In this document: positions 49,225 through 57,214 of the stretch, one piece after another
Layout: each line of letters opens with the position of its first letter
Position numbering within the stretch: the first letter of the stretch is position 1
From: Bradyrhizobium ottawaense
Lineage (GTDB): Bacteria; Pseudomonadota; Alphaproteobacteria; Rhizobiales; Xanthobacteraceae
Direction: 5' to 3'
Length of the DNA: 64,000 bases
Assembly: GCF_002278135.3 (NCBI RefSeq)
Contig: NZ_CP029425.2
Coordinates: 2,704,001-2,768,000, forward strand
Notes under the pieces: model-generated
The model's input: only the letters and a program-made list of their open reading frames with translations
What the model was told of the DNA's origin: nothing
Databases searched by the model: none
Made by a program: the position numbers and the translations under genes

Positions 49225-50196
49225 TCAGGTGACGGACACACTCGCGGTTCTGGGCGGTTCGGCGACCCACGGTGTTCCGCGGGCGACGACGGCGTTGATG
49301 ATGACGATCAGCTTCCTGGCACAGGCGACCAGCGCGCGCTTGTGGCCCTTGCCGGCGGCGATCAGCCGGCTGTACAGGGCCATGAGCTGCGGATTCCAGC
49401 GGAAGGATGCCGGAAGAGCTGCGGTGTAGAGCGCCTGACGCAAGCGCTGGCGTCCGCCGTCAATCCTGCGGGCGCCGACATGCTTGCCGCTGTCGTCATC
49501 GTACGGCGCAAGCCCGGTGAGGGCTGCGGCTTGCTCGCGGGTGATCTGACCGATCTCGGGCATCCTGATCAAGATGGCAACCGCGGTCGGCAAGCCGCTG
49601 CCGCCAACGCTGTAGATCAGATCGAGCCGTGCGGCGAGATCGCGATGCTTGCGGATCGCTGCCACCAGGGCCTTGAACTCGGCTCGTCTGTGCTTGGCCA
49701 ACAGAGCGATCTGCTCCTTCCAGAACTTCTGGATACGTTCGTCAGGGCAGCTCTCCAGCCGATTCTTGAGCTTTGCGATGTCCTCCTTGATCTGGTCGAT
49801 CATCGTCAGATGCACGGCAAAAGGCTGCAGCCGGGGGTCTGGAGCGGGATGGATCTTCTTGACCGCGGCGGTGCAGGCCGCAATCAATGCGGCATCCATT
49901 TTGTCGTTCTTGGCCCGTTGCAAATGGAACGTGGCATAGGCGCGGACCTGGATCGGCTGAAACACGATGACGACAAACCGCTGGCGTCGCAGTTCGGCGA
50001 CCGCCGCCTGCTCGTAACCACCGCTTGCCTCGATCCCAACCCGCTTGACCTTGTGGCGCTTCAGCCACTCCACCAGCTCCTGGTGGCCTTCCGCCGTGTT
50101 CTTGACCTGCAGCTCCTCCGAACTGCCATCGAGCGCCACGTCGAGCTTATCTTTGCTGGTATCGATTCCAGCACAGATCGTGTTACGTTTGGCCAT
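49225..50196 (-). mobile_element. IS110-family transposase
   Basis: A 323-residue DEDD transposase. The N-terminal RuvC-like domain has NTICAGIDTSKDKLDVALDG, VKRVGIEASGGYEQAAV and NDKMDAALIAACT (D, E, D, D). The C-terminal IS116/IS110/IS902 domain has DLIYSVGGSGLPTAVAILIR, ALTGLAPYDDDSGKHVGARR and LRQALYTAALPASF. The length fits IS110 members. The start at 50196 follows GGTCGAGGAAG. IS110 elements insert without terminal inverted repeats, so ends could not be set. The reading frame is intact, so the copy may be active. Confidence 0.93.
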
Positions 50197-50403
50197 CTTC
50201 CTCGACCCTCCCTTGTGATGCGAACCTGAAGTTCGTTCAACCATGCGGGTCCCGATGAAGTGCCGACCGCGATCTTGCTACAAAACGCAGCCCTCAAGGC
50301 TTCGGTGGGCATCGATCCGATCGATCGGCGGCCCAGCTCGGGCGGCCACCCGGGCTGGGCCATTCCTCACGGAACCAGGCCATTCTAATCCGGCGCGCTA
50401 ATA

Positions 50404-50535
50404 CAAGGGTGGGCAAAGCGCAGCGTGCCCACGCAGAGCCGGGGCACATCCATCCGCATCGCGCCCTATCGCCTTCTGGGTCCCGGCTCTGCGAAGCAGC
50501 GCTTCGCGCTGCATCGCGTCCGGGACACGAGAGGG
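50404..50535. repeat. Intergenic palindromic repeat beside the insertion sequence
   Basis: AGGGTGGGCAAAGCGCAGCG, CCCACGCAGAGCCGGGGCAC, then TGGGTCCCGGCTCTGCG and GCATCGCGTCCGGGACACGA. The two halves share blocks with the elements at 24057-24153 and 4540-4730. It appears to be two dispersed repeats lying together, next to the IS110 copy. Confidence 0.75.
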
Positions 50536-50693
50536 AAGCGATGGAGCTTGCCCCGTCTTTGCGCGCCGGCAGTCCCTTGCGAAGTCGCCCGGCCCAGCCC
50601 GGCTAAATATTCGGCAATCGCGCCCTCCGGTGCCGATGGACTTGCCCGCGGCAATCCAGTTCAATGGGCCAATCGAGCTTTCAGGCGACAACG

Positions 50694-50969
50694 ATGTCGA
50701 GATATCTGCTGGTCCTGCTGCTGTTGGCGTCACCGGCGGCCGCGCAAGTCAAGTTGGCGCCGAAGACCGCGGCCGGACATCCCGATCCCTGTGTCCCGAT
50801 CGGGCGTACCGCCGACGGCAAGCTGGTCTACTCCATGACATGCGAGATCCTGCCGGCACCGCCCCCGCCGCCGCGGGCGGAACTGAAGGAAGCCCCTCCG
50901 CCGGCCGCCGAGCCGGAACCGGAGACGCGGCGGAGCGGCATTTTCGGCTGGTCCTACGACCGCAGGTGA
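50694..50969 (+). CDS. Small secreted Pro-rich protein, function unknown
   Basis: A 91-residue exported protein (signal MSRYLLVLLLLASPAAAQ). The middle carries two cysteines (DPCVPIG, SMTCEIL) that could pair. The rest is Pro/Glu-rich (APPPPPRAELKEAPPPAAEP), ending in GIFGWSYDRR. The ATG at 50694 directly precedes the signal. It comes just before the purine-catabolism genes in the same direction, without clear link. Confidence 0.65.
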   Translation: MSRYLLVLLLLASPAAAQVKLAPKTAAGHPDPCVPIGRTADGKLVYSMTCEILPAPPPPPRAELKEAPPPAAEPEPETRRSGIFGWSYDRR

Positions 50970-51059
50970 CGCGTCCGCGCCCCTTGCGCGAAACTGTCGG
51001 GAGTGCTCTTTGCTTGAAAATTATCCGTGGGGCCACCGGCCCCGATCCAGAGAGATGAG

Positions 51060-51473
51060 ATGAGCAAACTCGTTATCCGTGCCGGCGACTTCACCTTCGA
51101 TGCCCGCTTCGAGGAGCAGCTGGCACCCAAGACCGTCGCCGCCTTCCGCAAGGCATTGCCGTTCGAAAGCCACATCATCCATGTGCGCTGGAGCGGCGAG
51201 GGCGTGTGGATGCCGCTCGGCGATCTCGATTTCGGCGTCGGCTACGAGAACCACACCAGCTATCCCGCGCCGGGCCAGATCATCCTCTATCCCGGCGGCA
51301 TCAGCGAGACCGAGATCCTGCTGGCCTATGGCGGCGTTCACTTCGCCAGCAAGATGGGCCAGCTCGCCGGCAACCACTTCATCACGCTGACCTCGGGCCT
51401 GGAGAATCTGGCGACGCTGGGCAAGAGCGTGCTGTGGAAGGGCGCGCTGCCGATCCGCTTCGAGGAAGTCTGA
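51060..51473 (+). CDS. Cyclophilin-like DUF3830 family protein
   Basis: A 137-residue cytoplasmic protein: KLVIRAGDFTFDARFEEQLA, then FESHIIHVRWSGEGVWMPLG, VGYENHTSYPAPGQIILYPG and FITLTSGLENLATLGKSVLW. DUF3830 proteins have a cyclophilin-like barrel and occur beside purine/allantoin catabolic genes. Whether this one is an enzyme or ligand-binding protein is unknown. Its stop is immediately followed by the GTG of the allantoinase gene, so the two are translated together. The start at 51060 has a GAGAGATGAG site. Confidence 0.85.
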   Translation: MSKLVIRAGDFTFDARFEEQLAPKTVAAFRKALPFESHIIHVRWSGEGVWMPLGDLDFGVGYENHTSYPAPGQIILYPGGISETEILLAYGGVHFASKMGQLAGNHFITLTSGLENLATLGKSVLWKGALPIRFEEV

Positions 51474-52409
51474 GTGGCTGACACACGCTACCCGCGCGAT
51501 CTCCGCGGTTACGGCCGCAACCCGCCGCACCCCGAGTGGCCCGGCAACGCGCGGGTCGCGGTGCAGTTCGTCGTCAATTTCGAAGAAGGCGGCGAAAACA
51601 ACATCCTGCACGGCGATCGCGCCTCGGAAGCGTTCCTGTCCGACGTGCTCGGCGCGCAGCCCTGGCCGGGCCAGCGCCACGCCAATATCGAATCGATGTT
51701 CGAATATGGCTCGCGGGCCGGCTTCTGGCGGCTGTGGCGGATGTTCACCGCGCGCAACTGGCCGACCACCGTGTTCGGCGTCGCCACCGCGCTGAAGCGC
51801 AACCCCGAGATCGTCGCCGCCATGAAGGAGGCGGGCTGGGATATCGCCAGCCACAGCCTGAAATGGATCGAGCACAAGGACATGACCGAGGCACAGGAGC
51901 GCGCCGAGATCGCGGAAGCGATCCGCGTCCACACTGAGGCCACCGGATCGCGGCCGCTCGGCTGGTACACCGGGCGCTCCTCGATCAACACCAACCGTCT
52001 GCTGATGGAGGAGGGCGGCTTCCTCTATCTCTGCGACTCCTATGCCGACGATCTGCCCTATTGGGTCAAGAGCGCGGGCGGCAAGCAGCTCGTCATTCCC
52101 TATACGCTAGACGCCAACGACATGCGCTTCATCAACCCGCAAGGCTTTGCCGAGGGCGAGCAGTTCTTCACCTATCTGAAGGACGCCTTCGACGTGCTCT
52201 ATGCGGAAGGCGAAACTGCGCCGAAGATGATGTCGGTTGGCCTTCATTGCCGCCTCGCAGGCCGGCCCGGACGCGCTGCGGGGCTGATGCGCTTCCTCGA
52301 TTATATCGGCAAGCACGAACGCGTCTGGGTGCCGACGCGATTGCAGATCGCCCAGCACTGGCACGACAAGCATGCGCATCTCGCGGCCACTGCGTTCGAG
52401 ATCGGTTGA
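51474..52409 (+). CDS. puuE: PuuE-type allantoinase (polysaccharide deacetylase-like)
   Basis: A 311-residue cytoplasmic enzyme of the polysaccharide deacetylase fold. It hydrolyses allantoin to allantoate in urate degradation, without the usual metal-dependent amidohydrolase fold. LRGYGRNPPHPEWPGNARVA opens the domain; NFEEGGENNILHGDRASEAF and SFEYGSRAGFWRLW-like stretches follow. SHSLKWIEHKDMTEAQERAE and RPLGWYTGRSSINTNRLLME are specific to this family. It starts with GTG at 51474. The gene lies between the DUF3830 gene and the UraD-UraH fusion, an ordered urate pathway. Confidence 0.93.
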   Translation: MADTRYPRDLRGYGRNPPHPEWPGNARVAVQFVVNFEEGGENNILHGDRASEAFLSDVLGAQPWPGQRHANIESMFEYGSRAGFWRLWRMFTARNWPTTVFGVATALKRNPEIVAAMKEAGWDIASHSLKWIEHKDMTEAQERAEIAEAIRVHTEATGSRPLGWYTGRSSINTNRLLMEEGGFLYLCDSYADDLPYWVKSAGGKQLVIPYTLDANDMRFINPQGFAEGEQFFTYLKDAFDVLYAEGETAPKMMSVGLHCRLAGRPGRAAGLMRFLDYIGKHERVWVPTRLQIAQHWHDKHAHLAATAFEIG

Positions 52410-52414
52410 GGACG

Positions 52415-53302
52415 ATGTCGCAGATATCGCTGTCCGACCTCAATGCCGCAAGCAAGGCCGACTTCGTCGCGGCGCTCGCCAATGTCGTCGAATATTCGCC
52501 GTGGATCGCCGAGCAGCTCGCCGACAAGCGACCGTTTGCCGGCATCAATCAGTTGCACACGGCGCTGATGGCGGCGATCCAGAGCGCCGAGCCCGACGTG
52601 CAATTGGCGTTGATCCGGGCGCATCCGGATCTCGCCAGCAAGACCCAGCGCGCGGCGGGGCTGACAGTGGAATCGACCGACGAGCAGAACAGCGCCGGCC
52701 TCGATAGGTTGTCGGATGCCGAATACGCGGCGTTCGAGCGCGTCAACAGCGCCTATCGGGACAAGTTCGGCTTCCCCTATATCGTCTGCGTGCGCCGCCA
52801 CACCCGGGATTCCGTGCTGCGCGACTTCGAGACGCGGTTACGCAATATCGCCAAGACCGAGACGCGGCGCGCGATCGAGGAGATCGGCCGGATCTCCGCG
52901 CTGCGGCTGGATCAGCTCGTCATGGCCGACGACAGGCTGAAGGTGCACGGCCGGCTCTCGACCCATGTGCTGGACAACCACGCCGGCAAGCCCGCGTCCG
53001 GCATCCCGGTCGAGCTCGTGGAGCTCGCAAGCCTCGGCGAGAGCCGTGTGATCGCGCGCGCGGTGACCAATGCGGACGGTCGCACCGATCAGCCGTTGAT
53101 CGGCGGTCGCCCGCTGCCGATCGGCCGCTATGAGCTCAAATTCAGCGTTGCCAGATACTACGCCGAGCGCAACGTACCGCTGTCGGATCCGCCGTTCCTC
53201 GACGAGATCCCGCTGCGCTTCGCCGTCAGCGAGCCAGAGGGGCACTATCACGTGCCGCTGTTGGTCACGCCATGGAGCTATTCGACCTATCGCGGCAGCT
53301 AA
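52415..53302 (+). CDS. OHCU decarboxylase-HIU hydrolase fusion (UraD-UraH)
   Basis: A 295-residue bifunctional enzyme. The N-terminal half (about 1-165) is OHCU decarboxylase: SKADFVAALANVVEYSPWIA, then LALIRAHPDLASK with the catalytic H70, and EQNSAGLDRLSDAEYAAFER. The C-terminal half (from about 180) is 5-hydroxyisourate hydrolase: LSTHVLDNHAGKPASGIPVE, EGHYHVPLLVTPWSYSTYRGS, with the conserved C-terminal YRGS. The two steps follow urate oxidation and lead to S-allantoin. The ATG at 52415 comes 5 bases after the allantoinase stop. The fusion order is UraD first. A urate oxidase is not in the window. Confidence 0.95.
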   Translation: MSQISLSDLNAASKADFVAALANVVEYSPWIAEQLADKRPFAGINQLHTALMAAIQSAEPDVQLALIRAHPDLASKTQRAAGLTVESTDEQNSAGLDRLSDAEYAAFERVNSAYRDKFGFPYIVCVRRHTRDSVLRDFETRLRNIAKTETRRAIEEIGRISALRLDQLVMADDRLKVHGRLSTHVLDNHAGKPASGIPVELVELASLGESRVIARAVTNADGRTDQPLIGGRPLPIGRYELKFSVARYYAERNVPLSDPPFLDEIPLRFAVSEPEGHYHVPLLVTPWSYSTYRGS

Positions 53303-53317
53303 ATGCAAGGCGCGCTC

Positions 53318-53461
53318 TTCACCTCGCCCCGCTTGCGGGGAGAGGTCGAATTCGATCGTAGATCGAATTCGGGTGAGGGGGACTCTCGACGCGTCCAACT
53401 GTCACCGTCCTTGCGGAGACTTCCCCTCACCCCAACCCTCTCCCCGCAAGCGGGGCGAGTG
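53318..53461. repeat. Intergenic palindromic repeat
   Basis: Left arm CCTCGCCCCGCTTGCGGGGA, right arm TCTCCCCGCAAGCGGGGCGA, with inner blocks GGTGAGGGGGACT and CCCCTCACCCCAACC. An inner palindrome CGAATTCGATC-GTAGATCGAATTCG is also seen near 53346-53371. It lies between convergent genes and may stop both transcripts. Same family as at 14887-15027. Confidence 0.88.
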
Positions 53462-53484
53462 AGAACAGCGTCGCCGTGGTCGAG

Positions 53485-56226
53485 CTATCGCGTCCCAGTG
53501 GAGTTGCCGAACTTCGCGTGCAGCGCCGGAAACAGCCGGTCCGGCTTGAACGGCGGCGCGGTGAAGCGGATGCCGGTGGCGTTCGCGATCGCGTTGCCGA
53601 GTGCGGCCGCGACCGGATTGTACGGACTCTCGCTCATCGACTTCGCCCCTAACGGTCCGATCGTGTCGGACGTCTCGGCGAAGAACACCTCGGTGCGGGG
53701 CACGTCCGCGAAGGAGGGCAGGTGGTAGTCGCGGAATTTCGGGTTGGTGACGCGCCCCTCGGCGTCGATCACCATCTCCTCGTAGAGCGCGGCGCCGAGC
53801 GCCTGCGCCACGCCGCCTTCGACCTGACCGCGGCACTGCATGGGATTGGCGACCACTCCAGCGTCCGCGGCGTGCACGCTCCTGAGAATCCTGAGCTCGC
53901 CGGTGGCCTTGTTCACGGCGATACGAAAACCCTGGATGTTGAAGCCGACCGAACGCGGTGTTCCCTCGGAATTGCCGCTGCCTGCGAACGGCTGCCCGCG
54001 CTCGCGCGCGAGCTTCACCAGCTCCGCAAAAGACATGCGCCGGACGCCGCTGACGACGGCGTTGTCCTCGAGCGCGCAGCTCCCGATGTCACACAGCCAC
54101 GCGCCGGCGGCGGCCGCCTTCAATTCGGTCGCAAGCTGCAGGGAAGCCGCATGGGTCGCCTTGCCGGCGACGAACATGCCCGCGCTGCCATAGGCGCCGG
54201 TGTCGTGGCCGCCATGGGCGGTGTCGGACTGGCGCAGTCGGATTCTGTCGACGGTGGTCGCGAGCGTGGTCGCGGCGATCTGCCGGTGCACGGTGCTGGT
54301 GCCGTTGCCGAATTCGGCGGTGCCGACGGTGAGATCGAAACCGCCGTCATCGTTGAGCGTAATCGTCGCGTCGGCGAGGTGGCCCGCCGGCGGCGCGGTG
54401 TCGATCATGGTCAGCGCGACGCCGTCACCGATCAGCCAGTCCGGCGACAGGTCCGGCTGCGGGCTATCGGCCTGCATCGCGCGCTCGACGAGGTCGAGGC
54501 ACTGGTCGAGCCCGTAGGAGCCGTAGAGCACGTCGTGAAATTCGGACGGCGGCGGCGACAGCATGGGATCGCCATCCCTCACGATGTTGCGCCGGCGCAT
54601 CTCGTAGGGGTTGATGCCGAGCTGCCGGCCCAGCTCGTCAATCGCGGCCTCGATCGCGATCAGTGTCTGCGGCAGGCCATAGCCGCGAAACGCGCCCGCC
54701 GGCACCGTGTTGGTGTAGACCGCGTAACCGTCGACCCGCTTGTTCGGGCAATTGTAGACCGCGATGGACTCCGACAGCGAATGGAACATCACCGGGCCGG
54801 CGTGATTGCCGTAAGCTCCGGTGTTGGAGAGCACGTCGAGCTGGAGCGCGGTGAGCTTGCCGTCGGCATCCGCTCCGGCCTTGATGTGGACCCGCATCGG
54901 GTGCCGCGTCGAGGTCGCGATGAACTGCTCCTCGCGGGTGAGCTCCAGCTTCACCGGACGTCCCGTCTTGAGCGCAGCGAGCGCCAGAATGTCCTCGACG
55001 AACATCTCCTGCTTGCCGCCAAAGCCGCCGCCAACGCGCTCGCAGAACACGCGGACCTTGTCGGGAGGAAGCTTGAAGATGTCGGACAGCGCGCGCCGGG
55101 TCAGGAACGGCACCTGGGTCGAGGTGCGGACATTGAGCACGCCCGAGGCATCGAGCCAGGCGAGGCCGCCATGGGTCTCCAGTGCCGCGTGCTGCACGCG
55201 ATGACTGTGGAAGGTGCCCTCGAAGGTGACGGCAGCTATCGCGAGCGCCGCCGCGACGTCGCCGAACTCGCCATGCGTCTCCGCAGCGAGGTTGCGCTGA
55301 GCGTCGGCGATGCGGTTCGCGGTGGTGCGGTCGGGATGAATGACGGGCGCACCGGGCGCCATCGCCTGCTCCGGATCGATCAGCGCAGGCAAAATCTCAT
55401 AATCGAGCTTCAGCCGGCGGCAGGCCTCCTCGGCGGCGGTTTCGCTTTCGGCAACGATGGCGGCAACCCTCTGGCCAATGAAGCGGACGACGTCGTCGAG
55501 AACGCGGGTGTCCTCGGGGTCCATCCAGTCCATCTCGTGCCGCGCGGTCGAGATCAGCATCGAAGGTGCGTCTTCATGCGTCAGCACCGCGTGCACGCCG
55601 GGAACCTTCAGCGCCTCCGACTTGTCGATTGCGACGATCCTGGTGTGGGCATGAGGCGAACGCACCAGCTTGACGTGAAGCAGGCCCTCGATGGCGGTGT
55701 CGAAGGTGTAGCGCGCGTCGCCGCGCACGATGTCGGGGCCTGCCGGCGCCGGCAGGCTGCGGCCAAACGCGGCTCCGGGCTCGACGCTCGCCTCGACATT
55801 GGTCTTGCCGAGCAATGCATCCTCGATCGAGCGATAGCCGGTGCAGCGGCAGATATTGCCCTTCAGCGCCGCGCCGAGATCGGTCCGCTGCGCCTGGTTC
55901 AGCGAGGCGCAGGTCAGGATCATGCCGGCGGTGCAGAAGCCGCATTGAAAGCCCTGCGCGTCAAGGAAAGCCTGCTGCATCGGATGCGTGCCGTGGTCTC
56001 CGCCCAGACCTTCGATCGTGGTCACACTGCGTCCCTCGACGCGGAACGCCGGGATCAGGCAGCTGTGCACCGGCTCCCCGTCGAGCAGCACGGTGCAGGC
56101 GCCGCAGTCACCGGCGTCGCAGCCCTTCTTCACGCCGAAATGGCCGAGCTCGCGCAGGAATGTGCGCAGGCACTGGCCGGCGCGCGGCTCCTGCGCAAAC
56201 GGTTTGCCGTTGACCTCGAAGCTCAT
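53485..56226 (-). CDS. Xanthine dehydrogenase-type fused iron-sulfur and molybdenum subunit
   Basis: A 913-residue cytoplasmic oxidoreductase. The N-terminal 2Fe-2S part has C36, C41, C44, C56 (GCDAGDCGACTVLLDGE) and C95, C98, C126, C128 (QCGFCTAGM, ICRCTGY). From about residue 160 it becomes the molybdopterin subunit: RVGGGFGGKQEMFVEDILAL, AFRGYGLPQTLIAIEAAIDE and the active-site Glu in GAKSMSESPYNPVAAALG. In most bacteria these are separate genes; here the FeS and Mo domains are fused and the FAD subunit is separate. The start at 56226 overlaps the FAD gene stop by ATGA. Substrate is probably a purine (hypoxanthine/xanthine), given the neighbours. Confidence 0.9.
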   Translation of the reverse strand: MSFEVNGKPFAQEPRAGQCLRTFLRELGHFGVKKGCDAGDCGACTVLLDGEPVHSCLIPAFRVEGRSVTTIEGLGGDHGTHPMQQAFLDAQGFQCGFCTAGMILTCASLNQAQRTDLGAALKGNICRCTGYRSIEDALLGKTNVEASVEPGAAFGRSLPAPAGPDIVRGDARYTFDTAIEGLLHVKLVRSPHAHTRIVAIDKSEALKVPGVHAVLTHEDAPSMLISTARHEMDWMDPEDTRVLDDVVRFIGQRVAAIVAESETAAEEACRRLKLDYEILPALIDPEQAMAPGAPVIHPDRTTANRIADAQRNLAAETHGEFGDVAAALAIAAVTFEGTFHSHRVQHAALETHGGLAWLDASGVLNVRTSTQVPFLTRRALSDIFKLPPDKVRVFCERVGGGFGGKQEMFVEDILALAALKTGRPVKLELTREEQFIATSTRHPMRVHIKAGADADGKLTALQLDVLSNTGAYGNHAGPVMFHSLSESIAVYNCPNKRVDGYAVYTNTVPAGAFRGYGLPQTLIAIEAAIDELGRQLGINPYEMRRRNIVRDGDPMLSPPPSEFHDVLYGSYGLDQCLDLVERAMQADSPQPDLSPDWLIGDGVALTMIDTAPPAGHLADATITLNDDGGFDLTVGTAEFGNGTSTVHRQIAATTLATTVDRIRLRQSDTAHGGHDTGAYGSAGMFVAGKATHAASLQLATELKAAAAGAWLCDIGSCALEDNAVVSGVRRMSFAELVKLARERGQPFAGSGNSEGTPRSVGFNIQGFRIAVNKATGELRILRSVHAADAGVVANPMQCRGQVEGGVAQALGAALYEEMVIDAEGRVTNPKFRDYHLPSFADVPRTEVFFAETSDTIGPLGAKSMSESPYNPVAAALGNAIANATGIRFTAPPFKPDRLFPALHAKFGNSTGTR

Positions 56227-57050
56227 GACGGCATTGCCCCCAGCAGCTCGCGGCGAACCTCTTCGGCGAGCCGCAATGTCATGTGCTTGCGCCAGAGCGG
56301 CCGGCCGTGGATGTCGGTGTGGTACAGATCGTCCGTGATCTGCTGGGCGATCGCGTCGCCCAGCGCGCTCGCGTCCGGGGCCCGGCGAAAGGACAGCTGG
56401 ATCGGCCGCACCGTCGACGCGGTGACCGTGAGCGTCAGCGTGCCGTCGGCATCGAGGCTGCCGATCAGGAGCGCCGCCGAGCGGCCGACCGGCGCCAGCG
56501 AGATCTGGCGATATGCCGTGCGGCGTTTCAGCGCGGCAATCCCAATATCGATCTGGCGAAGCAGGTCGCCCGGTGTCAGGCGATTTCGCTGGTTGCCGGT
56601 GACGAAGTCGACGACAGGAATCCTCTGCTCGCCGCCGCCGGCCTTCCAGATGGTGCAGACGCCGCCCAGCGCTGCAGTGAGCGAGATCATCGGTCCGGCC
56701 GGCAGCGACATGCAGAGATTGCCGCCGACAGTCGCGGACTTCCAGATCTTGAAGGACGCAAGGAAGGCGCGGCAACACTGGTTGATCAGCGGCGCGGCGA
56801 GCCAGTCGGGCGGGCAGGCAAGTCCATCGAGCTGCGCGACCGTGCAGGTGGCGGCGATGGAGAGATGTTTGTCCGTGATCGTCAGCGCCGGCCATTTCAG
56901 GTCGGTCAGATCGATCAGCCGCTTCAGATGCACCTGCGGCTCCGAGAACAACCACGTGCCGCCCGCGAGCCAGGCGTCGCCTGCCGTCCAGGCCGGCAAT
57001 TGCGCTCGCGTTTGCGGATGGGCGACCGTCGTGATGGTGTTCAAATCCAT
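56223..57050 (-). CDS. FAD-binding subunit of xanthine dehydrogenase-type enzyme
   Basis: A 275-residue flavin subunit. AWTAGDAWLAGGTWLFSEPQ, then ASFKIWKSATVGGNLCMSLP and PAGPMISLTAALGGVCTIWK are the PP-loop and FAD-binding motifs of the XdhB/CoxM class (here TVGGNLC). It passes electrons from the FeS domain to NAD+ or a quinone. The start at 57050 is chosen for the sequence MDLNTITTVAHPQ; upstream in-frame sequence is not family-like. Its stop overlaps the large subunit start by four bases. Confidence 0.9.
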   Translation of the reverse strand: MDLNTITTVAHPQTRAQLPAWTAGDAWLAGGTWLFSEPQVHLKRLIDLTDLKWPALTITDKHLSIAATCTVAQLDGLACPPDWLAAPLINQCCRAFLASFKIWKSATVGGNLCMSLPAGPMISLTAALGGVCTIWKAGGGEQRIPVVDFVTGNQRNRLTPGDLLRQIDIGIAALKRRTAYRQISLAPVGRSAALLIGSLDADGTLTLTVTASTVRPIQLSFRRAPDASALGDAIAQQITDDLYHTDIHGRPLWRKHMTLRLAEEVRRELLGAMPS

Positions 57051-57214
57051 GGCTGCGCCAAAGCTTCCGCCGGTGAATCGTGCCGATGAGTCTTGCAAGA
57101 CCGGAGCCAAGTGGCAACAAACAAGTCGCAATAAAACAAGTCCTGGCGCGAAGGTGGCTGGGCCAGCGTTTTACCTGGCTGGCCTGTCAGCGGATGTAAA
57201 GGAGAAGCGGGATC

